Shown here: positions 1-5,921 of the stretch, piece after piece
Layout of the letters: every line of letters begins with the position of its first letter
How positions within the stretch are numbered: position 1 is the first letter of the stretch
DNA from: Acidimicrobiales bacterium
GTDB lineage: Bacteria > Actinomycetota > Acidimicrobiia > Acidimicrobiales > Aldehydirespiratoraceae
Assembly: GCA_021604885.1 (NCBI GenBank)
Contig: BQJV01000043.1
Coordinates: 1 to 12,671, forward strand
DNA length: 12,671 nucleotides
Reading direction: 5' to 3'
Notes under the pieces: model-generated
What the model was told of the DNA's origin: nothing
Databases searched by the model: none
The model's input: the letters and a program-made list of their open reading frames with translations, nothing else
Position numbers and translations under genes: made by a program

Positions 1-15
1 GCTGTAGCGGCCGGA

Positions 16-21
16 TACTCT
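16..21 (+). promoter_or_regulatory. Leaderless -10 element for the amidohydrolase gene
   Basis: The hexamer TACTCT fits the actinobacterial -10 consensus TANNNT and ends 7 bases before the ATG at 29. This would put the transcription start at or next to the start codon. No Shine-Dalgarno sequence lies between. The -35 region falls outside the window. The same arrangement recurs at other genes here, which is the main support. Confidence 0.55.
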
Positions 22-28
22 GGATGTC

Positions 29-1225
29 ATGACGCCCGAGGATCTCGACTTCAAGCCGTTCGACGCCGACAACCACTACTACGAGGCGCTCGACGCGTTC
101 ACCCGGCACGTGCCGGCCGAGATGCAGCCGCGTGTCGTTCAGTGGATCGAGAAGGACGGTCGCAAGTACCACCTCGTCGGTGGGCAGATCAGTCATGCGG
201 TCGTGAACCCCACGTGGGACCCGGTGGCGATGCCCGGTGCGCTGCACGAGTACTTCAAGGGCAACCCGGAGGGGCGCAGCCCGATGGACATGCTGAAGGA
301 GCGCGAGCCGCTGCCCGACTACTACATGAACAACGACGCTCGTGCCGCGCTGCTGGAGACACAGGGACTCCAGGGTGTTTGGCTCTTCCCGACGCTCGGT
401 GTGCTCTACGAGGAGCTCATCAAGGACGATGTCGAGGCATGTGCGGTGATGATGTCGGCGTTCAACCAGTGGCTGCTCGAGGACTGGGGCTACGCCTACC
501 AGGACACGATCTTCGGTGCGCCCTACCTCTGCCTGGGCGATGTCGACGCGGCTGCGGCCGAGGTCGACAAGGTCGTCGCCGCCGGCGCTCGCGTGGTGGT
601 CATGCGGCCGGCCCCGGTCACGACGCCCGCCGGCGTGCTGTCGCCGTTCGACCCGCACTTCGATCCGGTCTGGTCGCGGATCAACGAGGCCGGCATCACG
701 GTGGTCGTCCACGCGGCCGACTCGGGCTACAGCACCCAGGGCTACGCCGACAACCGCTTCTCGGCGGCCGGCATCAGCAAGGGGAACTACGGCGGTCCGA
801 GCATCGGGAGCTTCTCCATCGAGCGCGCCGCACAGGACTGGCTGATCCAGGCGGTCTTCCAGAAGATCTTCGACCGGTTCCCCCGCCTGCGGGTCGCCTC
901 CGTCGAGAACGGATCGGACTTCCTGCGTCCGACGTTCCGCAAGTTCGACCAGACGGCCAAGAAGAGCTTCGGCTGGTTCACCGATCATCCGGTCGACACC
1001 TTCAAGGCGAATGTGTGGATGAACCCGTTCTGGGAGGACGACGTCAACGAGGTCGCCGAGCTCATGGGCCCCGATCACGTCATCTTCGGCTCGGACTGGC
1101 CCCACATCGAGGGGCTGCCCCAGCCGCTCGACTATCTGGTCGAGTTGAAGGAGTTCGACGCCGTCGATCAGAAGAAGATCCTGCTCGACAACGTGAGCTA
1201 TCTGAACACGCCGCTCCCGGCGTAG
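29..1225 (+). CDS. Metal-dependent amidohydrolase family protein (amidohydrolase 2-like TIM barrel)
   Basis: The 398-residue protein has the layout of the amidohydrolase-2/ACMSD-like family, cytoplasmic TIM-barrel enzymes that hydrolyse or decarboxylate small organic acids at a divalent metal. Visible motifs are an N-terminal metal-binding D-x-H (D14, H16, in FDADNHYYE), a barrel-strand histidine (VVVHAAD, H228), SVENGSDF (near 291-298) and the C-terminal signature FGSDWPHIEG (353-362), whose D356 is the usual metal-bound catalytic Asp. There is no signal peptide or membrane segment. Length is usual for the family, and the ATG at 29 starts just before the first metal motif. Relatives are common in actinobacteria and are usually annotated only as amidohydrolases, so the substrate cannot be read from sequence. 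The next gene begins 16 bases after the stop. Family assignment is secure; the reaction is not. Confidence 0.9.
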   Translation: MTPEDLDFKPFDADNHYYEALDAFTRHVPAEMQPRVVQWIEKDGRKYHLVGGQISHAVVNPTWDPVAMPGALHEYFKGNPEGRSPMDMLKEREPLPDYYMNNDARAALLETQGLQGVWLFPTLGVLYEELIKDDVEACAVMMSAFNQWLLEDWGYAYQDTIFGAPYLCLGDVDAAAAEVDKVVAAGARVVVMRPAPVTTPAGVLSPFDPHFDPVWSRINEAGITVVVHAADSGYSTQGYADNRFSAAGISKGNYGGPSIGSFSIERAAQDWLIQAVFQKIFDRFPRLRVASVENGSDFLRPTFRKFDQTAKKSFGWFTDHPVDTFKANVWMNPFWEDDVNEVAELMGPDHVIFGSDWPHIEGLPQPLDYLVELKEFDAVDQKKILLDNVSYLNTPLPA

Positions 1226-1241
1226 GTGGTTCAATCGAGGG

Positions 1242-2132
1242 GTGGCGCACCATCACGACCACTCCCCGGGCTCGCCGCGCCCCATCCGTGACCTGACCGT
1301 CGCGGCGGGGGCGAACACGGTCCTGCTCGTGGTGCAGGTCGTCGGGGCGATCGCGTTCGGCTCGATCGCGCTCCTGGCCGATTCGATCCACCAGGGATCC
1401 GATGTCGTGTCGCTGTTCCTCGCCGTCGGGATCGCCGCGGTCGTGGCCCGGCCGCCGTCGGGGAGGTTCACCTTCGGGTTCCGGCGCGCCGATGCGCTCG
1501 GCGGGCTGCTGCACTGTGTGCTCCTGCTGGCCGGGGCGGTGTGGATCGTGATCGAGGCGATTCGGCGATTCGACGGTGACCACGAGGTCGAGGGCCTGGG
1601 TGTGGTCGTGTTGGCGCTGGTCGGGTTGGCCGTCAACGGCTTCTCGGCCCGCTGGCTTCACATGGGCCATGGCCATTCCCTCAACGTCGAGGGCGCGGTG
1701 CTGCACCTCGCGGCCGATGCCGCCGGCTCGCTCGTCGTCCTGATCGGCGGGGTGCTCGTGCTCACGACCGGCGCGGACTGGGTCGACCCCGCCGCGTCGC
1801 TGGTGGTCACCGTGTTGATCGTGTGGTCGGCGCTCCGCCTCGGTGCGACGTCGCTTCGGGTGCTCATGGACGCGGTGCCGGAGGGGGTGGACATGGTCGG
1901 CCTCCGGACGCTGATGCTCGACGACCCGCTGGTCACGGACGCCCACCATCTCCATGTGCGCACCCTCGACGGCGACACCGTGAGCCTCACCGCCCACGTC
2001 CAGGTCGACACCGAGGATCTCCACGAGGCGCAGGTGGTCACCGAACGGTTGTCGATCGCGTTGGGGGAGCGGGGCATCGATCATGTGACCCTCCAGGCGG
2101 AGTGTCACCCGTGTGAAGGTGAGGATTGCTGA
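1242..2132 (+). CDS. Cation diffusion facilitator (CDF) transporter, probably zinc efflux
   Basis: This 296-residue membrane protein follows the CzcD/ZitB plan: a short cytoplasmic N-terminus, six transmembrane helices (roughly residues 20-215) and a cytoplasmic metal-sensing domain. CDF proteins export Zn2+ or similar ions by proton antiport. The H-x-x-x-D site is visible in helix 2 (LADSIHQGSD, H50 and D54) and again in helix 5 (LHLAADAAGS); this H/D pairing is typical of zinc-type members. Extra potential ligands occur in the N-terminus (H3, H4, H5, H7), in the loop HMGHGHS before helix 5, and in the last nine residues CHPCEGEDC. The start is GTG at 1242. A GAGG sits only about one base upstream, too close to act as a ribosome-binding site, while TTCAAT at 1230-1235 lies six bases before the GTG. 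A leaderless start, or read-through from the amidohydrolase gene 16 bases upstream, are both possible. Confidence 0.93.
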   Translation: MAHHHDHSPGSPRPIRDLTVAAGANTVLLVVQVVGAIAFGSIALLADSIHQGSDVVSLFLAVGIAAVVARPPSGRFTFGFRRADALGGLLHCVLLLAGAVWIVIEAIRRFDGDHEVEGLGVVVLALVGLAVNGFSARWLHMGHGHSLNVEGAVLHLAADAAGSLVVLIGGVLVLTTGADWVDPAASLVVTVLIVWSALRLGATSLRVLMDAVPEGVDMVGLRTLMLDDPLVTDAHHLHVRTLDGDTVSLTAHVQVDTEDLHEAQVVTERLSIALGERGIDHVTLQAECHPCEGEDC

Positions 2133-2138
2133 CACGCC

Positions 2139-2167
2139 TTGAGGCTCCGCGAGATGTGCCGTACTGT
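2139..2167 (+). promoter_or_regulatory. Promoter of the SGNH lipoprotein gene
   Basis: TTGAGG (2139-2144) matches the first four bases of the -35 consensus TTGACA. It is separated by 17 bases from the -10 hexamer TACTGT (2162-2167). The ATG at 2177 follows nine bases later, so any leader would be at most a few bases long. This is the best complete -35/-10 pair in the window. Confidence 0.6.
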
Positions 2168-2176
2168 CCGAGACAC

Positions 2177-2833
2177 ATGTCTCACAGGGTCTTTCCGGCG
2201 GCGTCCCTCGTTGCTGCGACGATGGTGATCTCCTCGTGCGCGACCGGCACGTGGACGGGTGATCCCGCGGCTCCGTCCGTCGCAGTCGTCGGGGACTCGC
2301 TGGTCATGCTCAGCGAGCAGACGTCTGCCTTCGGAACCGAAACGCTGATCACCGACGATCTCGTTGCCGCGGGTACGCAGGCATGGGTGACCGGCTGGAC
2401 CGGTGTCACCGTCGACGAGTCCTATCCGGGATTGTGGAATCTTCCGGAGCGCGAGGGTATGAACCCCGATGTCCTCGTGATCGCGTTGGGATCCAACGAC
2501 ATGCACGTTCCGGCAGGCGAGACGGCGCCGCCGACGACCGTCGAGGCGGTGCGGCCCCTCATCGCCGCCTGGCTGGCAGAGGTGCCGAACGCGTGTGTCC
2601 GCCTCATCGGCCCCTCGGATGCGATCACCGGTTGGGGTCTCGATGTCACCGCTCCGCCGTTCAACGCGATGCTCGCCGAGGAGGCAGTACTCCATGCAGA
2701 TGCCGAGTACGTCGCGTGGAATCCGGATCCCGCCTGGATCGACAACGGTGCGCAGCCGCACCTCACGCAACCCGGCCGCGATGCCTACCGGGCGCTCATC
2801 GTCGCCGAGGTCCTGGAGTGCCTCGCCTCCTGA
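2177..2833 (+). CDS. SGNH/GDSL-type hydrolase lipoprotein
   Basis: Starting at ATG 2177 gives 218 residues with a lipoprotein signal: basic start (MSHR), hydrophobic stretch and lipobox VISSC with the lipid-anchored Cys at 21. An open frame extends upstream to 2126, but that would place the signal peptide internally and put the promoter inside the gene. The mature part looks like an SGNH hydrolase (esterase or lipase fold): block I is VVGDSLVML with nucleophile Ser41, block III is LGSNDMH (104-110), and block V carries His195 in AQPHLTQPG. The usual D-x-x-H acid is absent: the position three before His195 is Ala192, with D189 the nearest Asp. C140 and C215 could form a disulfide outside the membrane. 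It probably acts on an ester or acyl group at the cell surface, but the substrate is unknown. The gene stands alone with its own promoter. Confidence 0.85.
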   Translation: MSHRVFPAASLVAATMVISSCATGTWTGDPAAPSVAVVGDSLVMLSEQTSAFGTETLITDDLVAAGTQAWVTGWTGVTVDESYPGLWNLPEREGMNPDVLVIALGSNDMHVPAGETAPPTTVEAVRPLIAAWLAEVPNACVRLIGPSDAITGWGLDVTAPPFNAMLAEEAVLHADAEYVAWNPDPAWIDNGAQPHLTQPGRDAYRALIVAEVLECLAS

Positions 2834-2866
2834 TCGACGGGAAGTGAACGCTCGCTAACTTCTTGC

Positions 2867-2872
2867 TACGCT
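2867..2872 (+). promoter_or_regulatory. Leaderless -10 element for the acyl-CoA dehydrogenase gene
   Basis: TACGCT fits TANNNT and ends seven bases before the ATG at 2880. A weak -35 candidate, GTGAAC at 2844-2849, sits at the preferred 17-base spacing but matches TTGACA at only three positions. No Shine-Dalgarno sequence precedes the ATG. Confidence 0.55.
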
Positions 2873-2879
2873 CCCTTCC

Positions 2880-4139
2880 ATGAGCACGCCCATGCCGACC
2901 GCGGAAGAAGTCCGAGCCGATCTCGAATCCTGGCTGGACGCCAACTGGGACGAGAGCCTCACTGTCGAGGAGTGGTGGGCGCGTCTCGCGCCGACCGGCT
3001 ACGCCCATCCGACGCTGCCGGAGAACGCCGGCGGCAAGGGGTGGGGCCGCGACCTCGCGGCCGTTGCCAACACGGTGATGGCGGAGCGCGGGGTCATGGG
3101 TCCGCCGTCGTCCGGCCTGGGCTGGATGCTCGCCGCGCCGACGATCGCCGCCCATGCCACCCAGGAGCAGATCGACCAGTTCGTGCCCGAGATCCTGACC
3201 GGTCAGGTCGGCTGGTGTCAGCTGTTCTCCGAGCCGGGTGCGGGTTCGGATCTCGCCGGTCTCGCCTGCAAGGCCGAGAAGGACGGCGACGAGTGGGTCA
3301 TCACCGGCCAGAAGGTGTGGACGTCCGGTGGTCAGGTCGCCGACTGGGGCATGCTCATCGCCCGCACCGATCCCGATGCACCGAAGCACAAGGGCATCAG
3401 CTACTTCGCCTTCGAGATGGACCAGCCCGGTGTCACGGTGCGGCCGCTCACCGAGATGACCGGCCGGGCGCTCTTCAACGAGGTCTTCATCGACGAGGCC
3501 CGGGTGCTCGACGCCAACATGATCGGCGGGCTCAGCAACGGCTGGGCCGTCGCCAACTCCACGCTGATGTTCGAGCGGGCGTCGCTCGGTTCCGCCGGCA
3601 AGAAGCCGCAGACCGCCACCCCGGGCAAGCTGGGCAAGGCGCTGCAGCGGCCCGTGACCGACTTCGCCAAGCGGGAGCGCAGCGAGGGCGGTGTGCCGGC
3701 CCTCGGTCCCGGGCTCTGGCAGCACTATGTGGACCTCGCCACGAAGTCCGGCAAGATCCAGGACCCGGTCCTGCGTCAGGACCTGATGAAGCTCTACTCG
3801 CTGATCGAGATCAACCGGCTCGGCACCCTGCGGGCCAAGGACCCGAACCAGCGGACCGGCGCCGAACCCAACATCGGCAAGCTCCACATGTCCGACATGT
3901 TCCGCACCTTCCGCGACGTCGGCTGCGCCGTGCTCGGGGCCGACGCCATGCTGTGGGGTTCCAGCGACACCACGACCAACGGTGCGGTCGGCGAGCTGAC
4001 GACCTTCTCGCCCGGCCCCTCGATCTACGGCGGGACCGATCAGATCCAGCGCAACATCATCGGTGAGCGGATTCTCGGTCTGCCCCGTGAGCCGGGGCCC
4101 GACAAGGGCACGCCGTTCAAGGACCTGCCGAAGAACTGA
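2880..4139 (+). CDS. Acyl-CoA dehydrogenase family protein (FadE type)
   Basis: The 419-residue protein is an FAD-dependent acyl-CoA dehydrogenase, which oxidises an acyl-CoA thioester to the trans-2-enoyl-CoA and passes electrons to an electron-transfer flavoprotein. The helical N-terminal domain covers about residues 1-112. The flavin/substrate signature QLFSEPGAGSDLAG is at 114-127, followed by KVWTSGGQVADWGMLIARTD (145-164) in the beta domain. The C-terminal helical domain ends with YGGTDQIQRNIIGERILG (383-400). The common catalytic Glu of the MCAD type, in the Y-E-G-T motif, is Gly here (G384). A Glu is present instead in LMFERASLG (E232), the position used by isovaleryl-CoA dehydrogenase and by some mycobacterial steroid side-chain FadE proteins. 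The acyl chain acted on cannot be read; branched or ring-bearing CoA esters are possible. The gene is probably monocistronic, followed by a large palindrome. Confidence 0.93.
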   Translation: MSTPMPTAEEVRADLESWLDANWDESLTVEEWWARLAPTGYAHPTLPENAGGKGWGRDLAAVANTVMAERGVMGPPSSGLGWMLAAPTIAAHATQEQIDQFVPEILTGQVGWCQLFSEPGAGSDLAGLACKAEKDGDEWVITGQKVWTSGGQVADWGMLIARTDPDAPKHKGISYFAFEMDQPGVTVRPLTEMTGRALFNEVFIDEARVLDANMIGGLSNGWAVANSTLMFERASLGSAGKKPQTATPGKLGKALQRPVTDFAKRERSEGGVPALGPGLWQHYVDLATKSGKIQDPVLRQDLMKLYSLIEINRLGTLRAKDPNQRTGAEPNIGKLHMSDMFRTFRDVGCAVLGADAMLWGSSDTTTNGAVGELTTFSPGPSIYGGTDQIQRNIIGERILGLPREPGPDKGTPFKDLPKN

Positions 4140-4175
4140 TCTGACGCCGACAACGGACGCTCCCGGTCGGTGAAG

Positions 4176-4246
4176 CACGCCACGTTTTGCGACGTGCGAC
4201 AACGACCGTCCCGAGGCCCTTGTCGCATGTCGCAAAACGTGGCGTG
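4176..4246. repeat. Long near-perfect inverted repeat (27-bp arms, 17-base loop)
   Basis: The left arm (4176-4202) and right arm (4220-4246) are reverse complements over 27 bp. The one exception, G4194 against T4228, would be a G-U wobble in RNA. The loop is 4203-4219. Each arm carries a near-tandem heptamer (TGTCGCA twice in the right arm) next to a run of four A or T and the block CACGCCACG. It lies 36 bases after the acyl-CoA dehydrogenase stop and 36 bases before the putative -10 of the next gene. There is no T-run after the right arm, so it is not a standard intrinsic terminator, although so strong a hairpin could still stop transcription or protect the 3' end of the upstream mRNA. A dispersed palindromic repeat or a large operator are the alternatives. 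Confidence 0.9.
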
Positions 4247-4281
4247 ATGTCGCGGTGGGACTCGGGCGAACTCCTGACAGC

Positions 4282-4287
4282 AATACT
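4282..4287 (+). promoter_or_regulatory. Candidate leaderless -10 element for the dikinase-like gene
   Basis: AATACT matches TATAAT at four positions, including the important second A and final T, and ends seven bases before an in-frame GTG at 4295. A competing candidate, CAGACT at 4313-4318, ends six bases before another in-frame GTG at 4325. The start of this gene therefore remains uncertain by ten codons. Confidence 0.35.
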
Positions 4288-4294
4288 CCCGACT

Positions 4295-5464
4295 GTGAGA
4301 GACGCGGCGGGGCAGACTCATGGGGTGACGGACGCAGGGGAGCAACGCTCGGGGATCGTGGTGATCGCCGGCGATGGCGCGCCGCTCGATCCGCTGCGGC
4401 ACGGCGGCAAGGCGTGCGGACTGCAGGAGTTGCTCCGGATGGGACTGCCGGTGCCGGCGGCGATCGTCCTGCCCATCGACGCGGCGGCGGAGGTCGCCGA
4501 GGGCGTGGAGGTCGGCGTCGTCACGAGGGCGTTCGCGGATCTCGCAGACGCGCTCGACGAGCTGCGAAGCACCGGGGTGACCCCCACGTTCGCCGTGCGC
4601 TCGGGGGCATCGATCTCGCTCCCGGGCGCGTTCGAGACGGTGCTGGACGTGGAGCCCGAGGCCGTTCCGGAGGCCGTCGCCGCCGTGGTTGCGTCGACCC
4701 GGGGACTTCGGGTGGAGACGATCGTGCGGGCGATGGGCGTCGACGCCGTGCCGCCGACGGCGGTGATCGTGCAACGCCAGGTCGACGCGACGCGTGATGA
4801 CGAGTCCGGGGCCGGCGTGGTGACGAGTCGGGATCCGGTCACCGGTGAGCCGGGCCTGGCGGGTTCGATCGGGTGGCGACGCCGCGGCGATGCGGTCATG
4901 GCCGGCACCATCGCCGTCGAGGCGGCGGCGAGCATCGAGCCACGCCTGCCGGCGATCGCGGCCAGATTGCGTGCGGACGCGGCCCGACTCGAGGAGGAAC
5001 TCGGATCGCCGGTCGAGGTGGAGATCGTGATCGAGCAGGGCGAGCTCTGGTACGTGCAACTCCGCACCTTCGACGTCACGATGGTTGAGGTTTCCGAAGC
5101 AGTGGGTGAAGTGACCGCGCACGGCCGACCCGCGAGTCCGGGAACGGCAACGGGGGAACTCCATGTCGATCAGGACGAGGCGTTCGACGCGATCGACGCC
5201 GGCCGGGCGGTGATCATCGCGTTGAAGACCAGCTCGCCAGGCGATGTGCCCGTGATGGTGCAGGCGGCAGGAGTGATGACGGTGCTCGGCAGCCCGGAGA
5301 GCCATGCCGCCGTGGTCACCCGCGGCGCAGGCGTGCCCGCCGTCGTGGCGGTGCAGGGACTGGTGATCGGTGACCATGGCATCGACGTGGCCGGTCGGCG
5401 GGTCGAGGTCGGCGCGCCGGTGACGATCGACGGCACGAGGGGAACGGTCTTCATCCATGCGTGA
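4295..5464 (+). CDS. Compact PPDK-like protein: ATP-grasp-type nucleotide-binding region plus phosphohistidine domain, no PEP/pyruvate barrel
   Basis: From GTG 4295 the protein is 389 residues (379 from GTG 4325), less than half the usual length of pyruvate phosphate dikinase. Residues 30-115 match the PPDK nucleotide-binding start: HGGKACGL (K39), a G-x-P-V-P turn and FAVRSGASISLPGAFETVL (R102). AVIVQRQV (156-163) and SRDPVTGE (178-185) follow, then VEVEIVIEQGELWYVQLRTF (240-259), where E241, E243, Q255 and R257 fall at the ATP-site positions of PPDK. Residues 277-352 are the PEP-utilising mobile domain, with R-P-A-S-P-G and phospho-accepting His337 in ESHAAVVTRG. The helical insert usual in the nucleotide domain is largely missing and the C-terminal PEP/pyruvate TIM barrel is absent. 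ATP-driven phosphorylation of His337 is plausible; the final acceptor is unknown. The stop overlaps the MOSC start by eight bases, so the two are translated together. Confidence 0.8.
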   Translation: MRDAAGQTHGVTDAGEQRSGIVVIAGDGAPLDPLRHGGKACGLQELLRMGLPVPAAIVLPIDAAAEVAEGVEVGVVTRAFADLADALDELRSTGVTPTFAVRSGASISLPGAFETVLDVEPEAVPEAVAAVVASTRGLRVETIVRAMGVDAVPPTAVIVQRQVDATRDDESGAGVVTSRDPVTGEPGLAGSIGWRRRGDAVMAGTIAVEAAASIEPRLPAIAARLRADAARLEEELGSPVEVEIVIEQGELWYVQLRTFDVTMVEVSEAVGEVTAHGRPASPGTATGELHVDQDEAFDAIDAGRAVIIALKTSSPGDVPVMVQAAGVMTVLGSPESHAAVVTRGAGVPAVVAVQGLVIGDHGIDVAGRRVEVGAPVTIDGTRGTVFIHA

Positions 5465-5921
5465 GACGCCACCGAACGAGACTCCGCCGAGCGTGGTCGG
5501 CATCCAGCTCGGCCTCGCCACGAAGCTGCCGATGCGCGCAGTGGAGGAGGCGGAGATCGAGACACAGGCGGGCCTGGTCGGCGACCGCTATCACGGCAGC
5601 CGGCACCGCCAGCTGAGCGTGCAGTCGCTGACGGAGCTGGCAGAGGCGGAGGAGACGTTCGGCGAGCCCATCGATCCGCTCCTCACCCGGCGCAACGTCA
5701 CCATCAGCCATGGCGTGGTGCCCCGGACGCCCGGGCATCGGTGGCGGGTCGGTGACGTCGAGCTCGAGGTCGTCCGTGACGCCGCCCCGTGCAAGATGCT
5801 CGACATGGAGATCGGCGACGGCGCCCGCACCGCCATGCGCCGACGAGCAGGCGTGATCTGTCGCGTCATCGAGGGCGCAACGCTCCGTCTCGGCGACCCG
5901 GTCGACCTCGGCGAAACCTAG
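5457..5921 (+). CDS. Small MOSC-domain protein
   Basis: The 154-residue protein consists almost only of a MOSC domain, the fold found at the C-terminus of molybdenum cofactor sulfurases and in stand-alone proteins such as YiiM. MOSC proteins handle activated sulfur or molybdenum cofactor and often act through one Cys. Typical features are GLVGDRYHGSRHRQLSVQS (39-57), RRNVTISHG (78-86), a GHRWRVGDVELEV block (93-105), the conserved Cys112 in APCKMLD, and CRVIEGATLRLGDPV near the end. No signal peptide is present. The ATG at 5457 lies inside the end of the dikinase-like gene (eight-base overlap, ATGCGTGA). The nearest purine-rich stretch, GAGGGGA at 5437-5443, is 13 bases upstream, so translational coupling is likely. 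Its substrate is unknown; the coupling suggests a shared process with the dikinase-like protein. The stop overlaps that of the convergent gene. Confidence 0.88.
   Translation: MRETPPNETPPSVVGIQLGLATKLPMRAVEEAEIETQAGLVGDRYHGSRHRQLSVQSLTELAEAEETFGEPIDPLLTRRNVTISHGVVPRTPGHRWRVGDVELEVVRDAAPCKMLDMEIGDGARTAMRRRAGVICRVIEGATLRLGDPVDLGET

Noticed and set aside
1080..2135. Long - strand open frame opposite the CDF gene
   Set aside because: The translation is rich in Arg, His, Asp and Pro with no family motif. It lies opposite a well-supported transporter, as expected where G+C-rich third positions remove stops.
2126..2176. Upstream extension of the SGNH lipoprotein to 2126
   Set aside because: It would bury the lipoprotein signal peptide and include the -35/-10 promoter within the coding region.
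4176..4246. Palindrome as a classical Rho-independent terminator
   Set aside because: No T-run follows the right arm on the + strand, and the 27-bp stem with a 17-base loop is much longer than usual. A termination role is not excluded, but the standard form is absent.
4187..4294. Longer N-terminus for the dikinase-like protein starting at TTG 4187 or ATG 4247
   Set aside because: TTG 4187 lies inside the left arm of the palindrome and ATG 4247 directly follows the right arm. The extra residues have no family similarity and neither codon has a -10 element or ribosome-binding site at a useful distance.
2796..5521. Long - strand open frames (2796-4283 and 4040-5521) opposite the acyl-CoA dehydrogenase and dikinase-like genes
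   Set aside because: They show no recognisable domain and have the biased composition of antisense shadows. A shared peptide (LSHVAKRGV) appears on both strands only because the frames cross the inverted repeat at 4176-4246.
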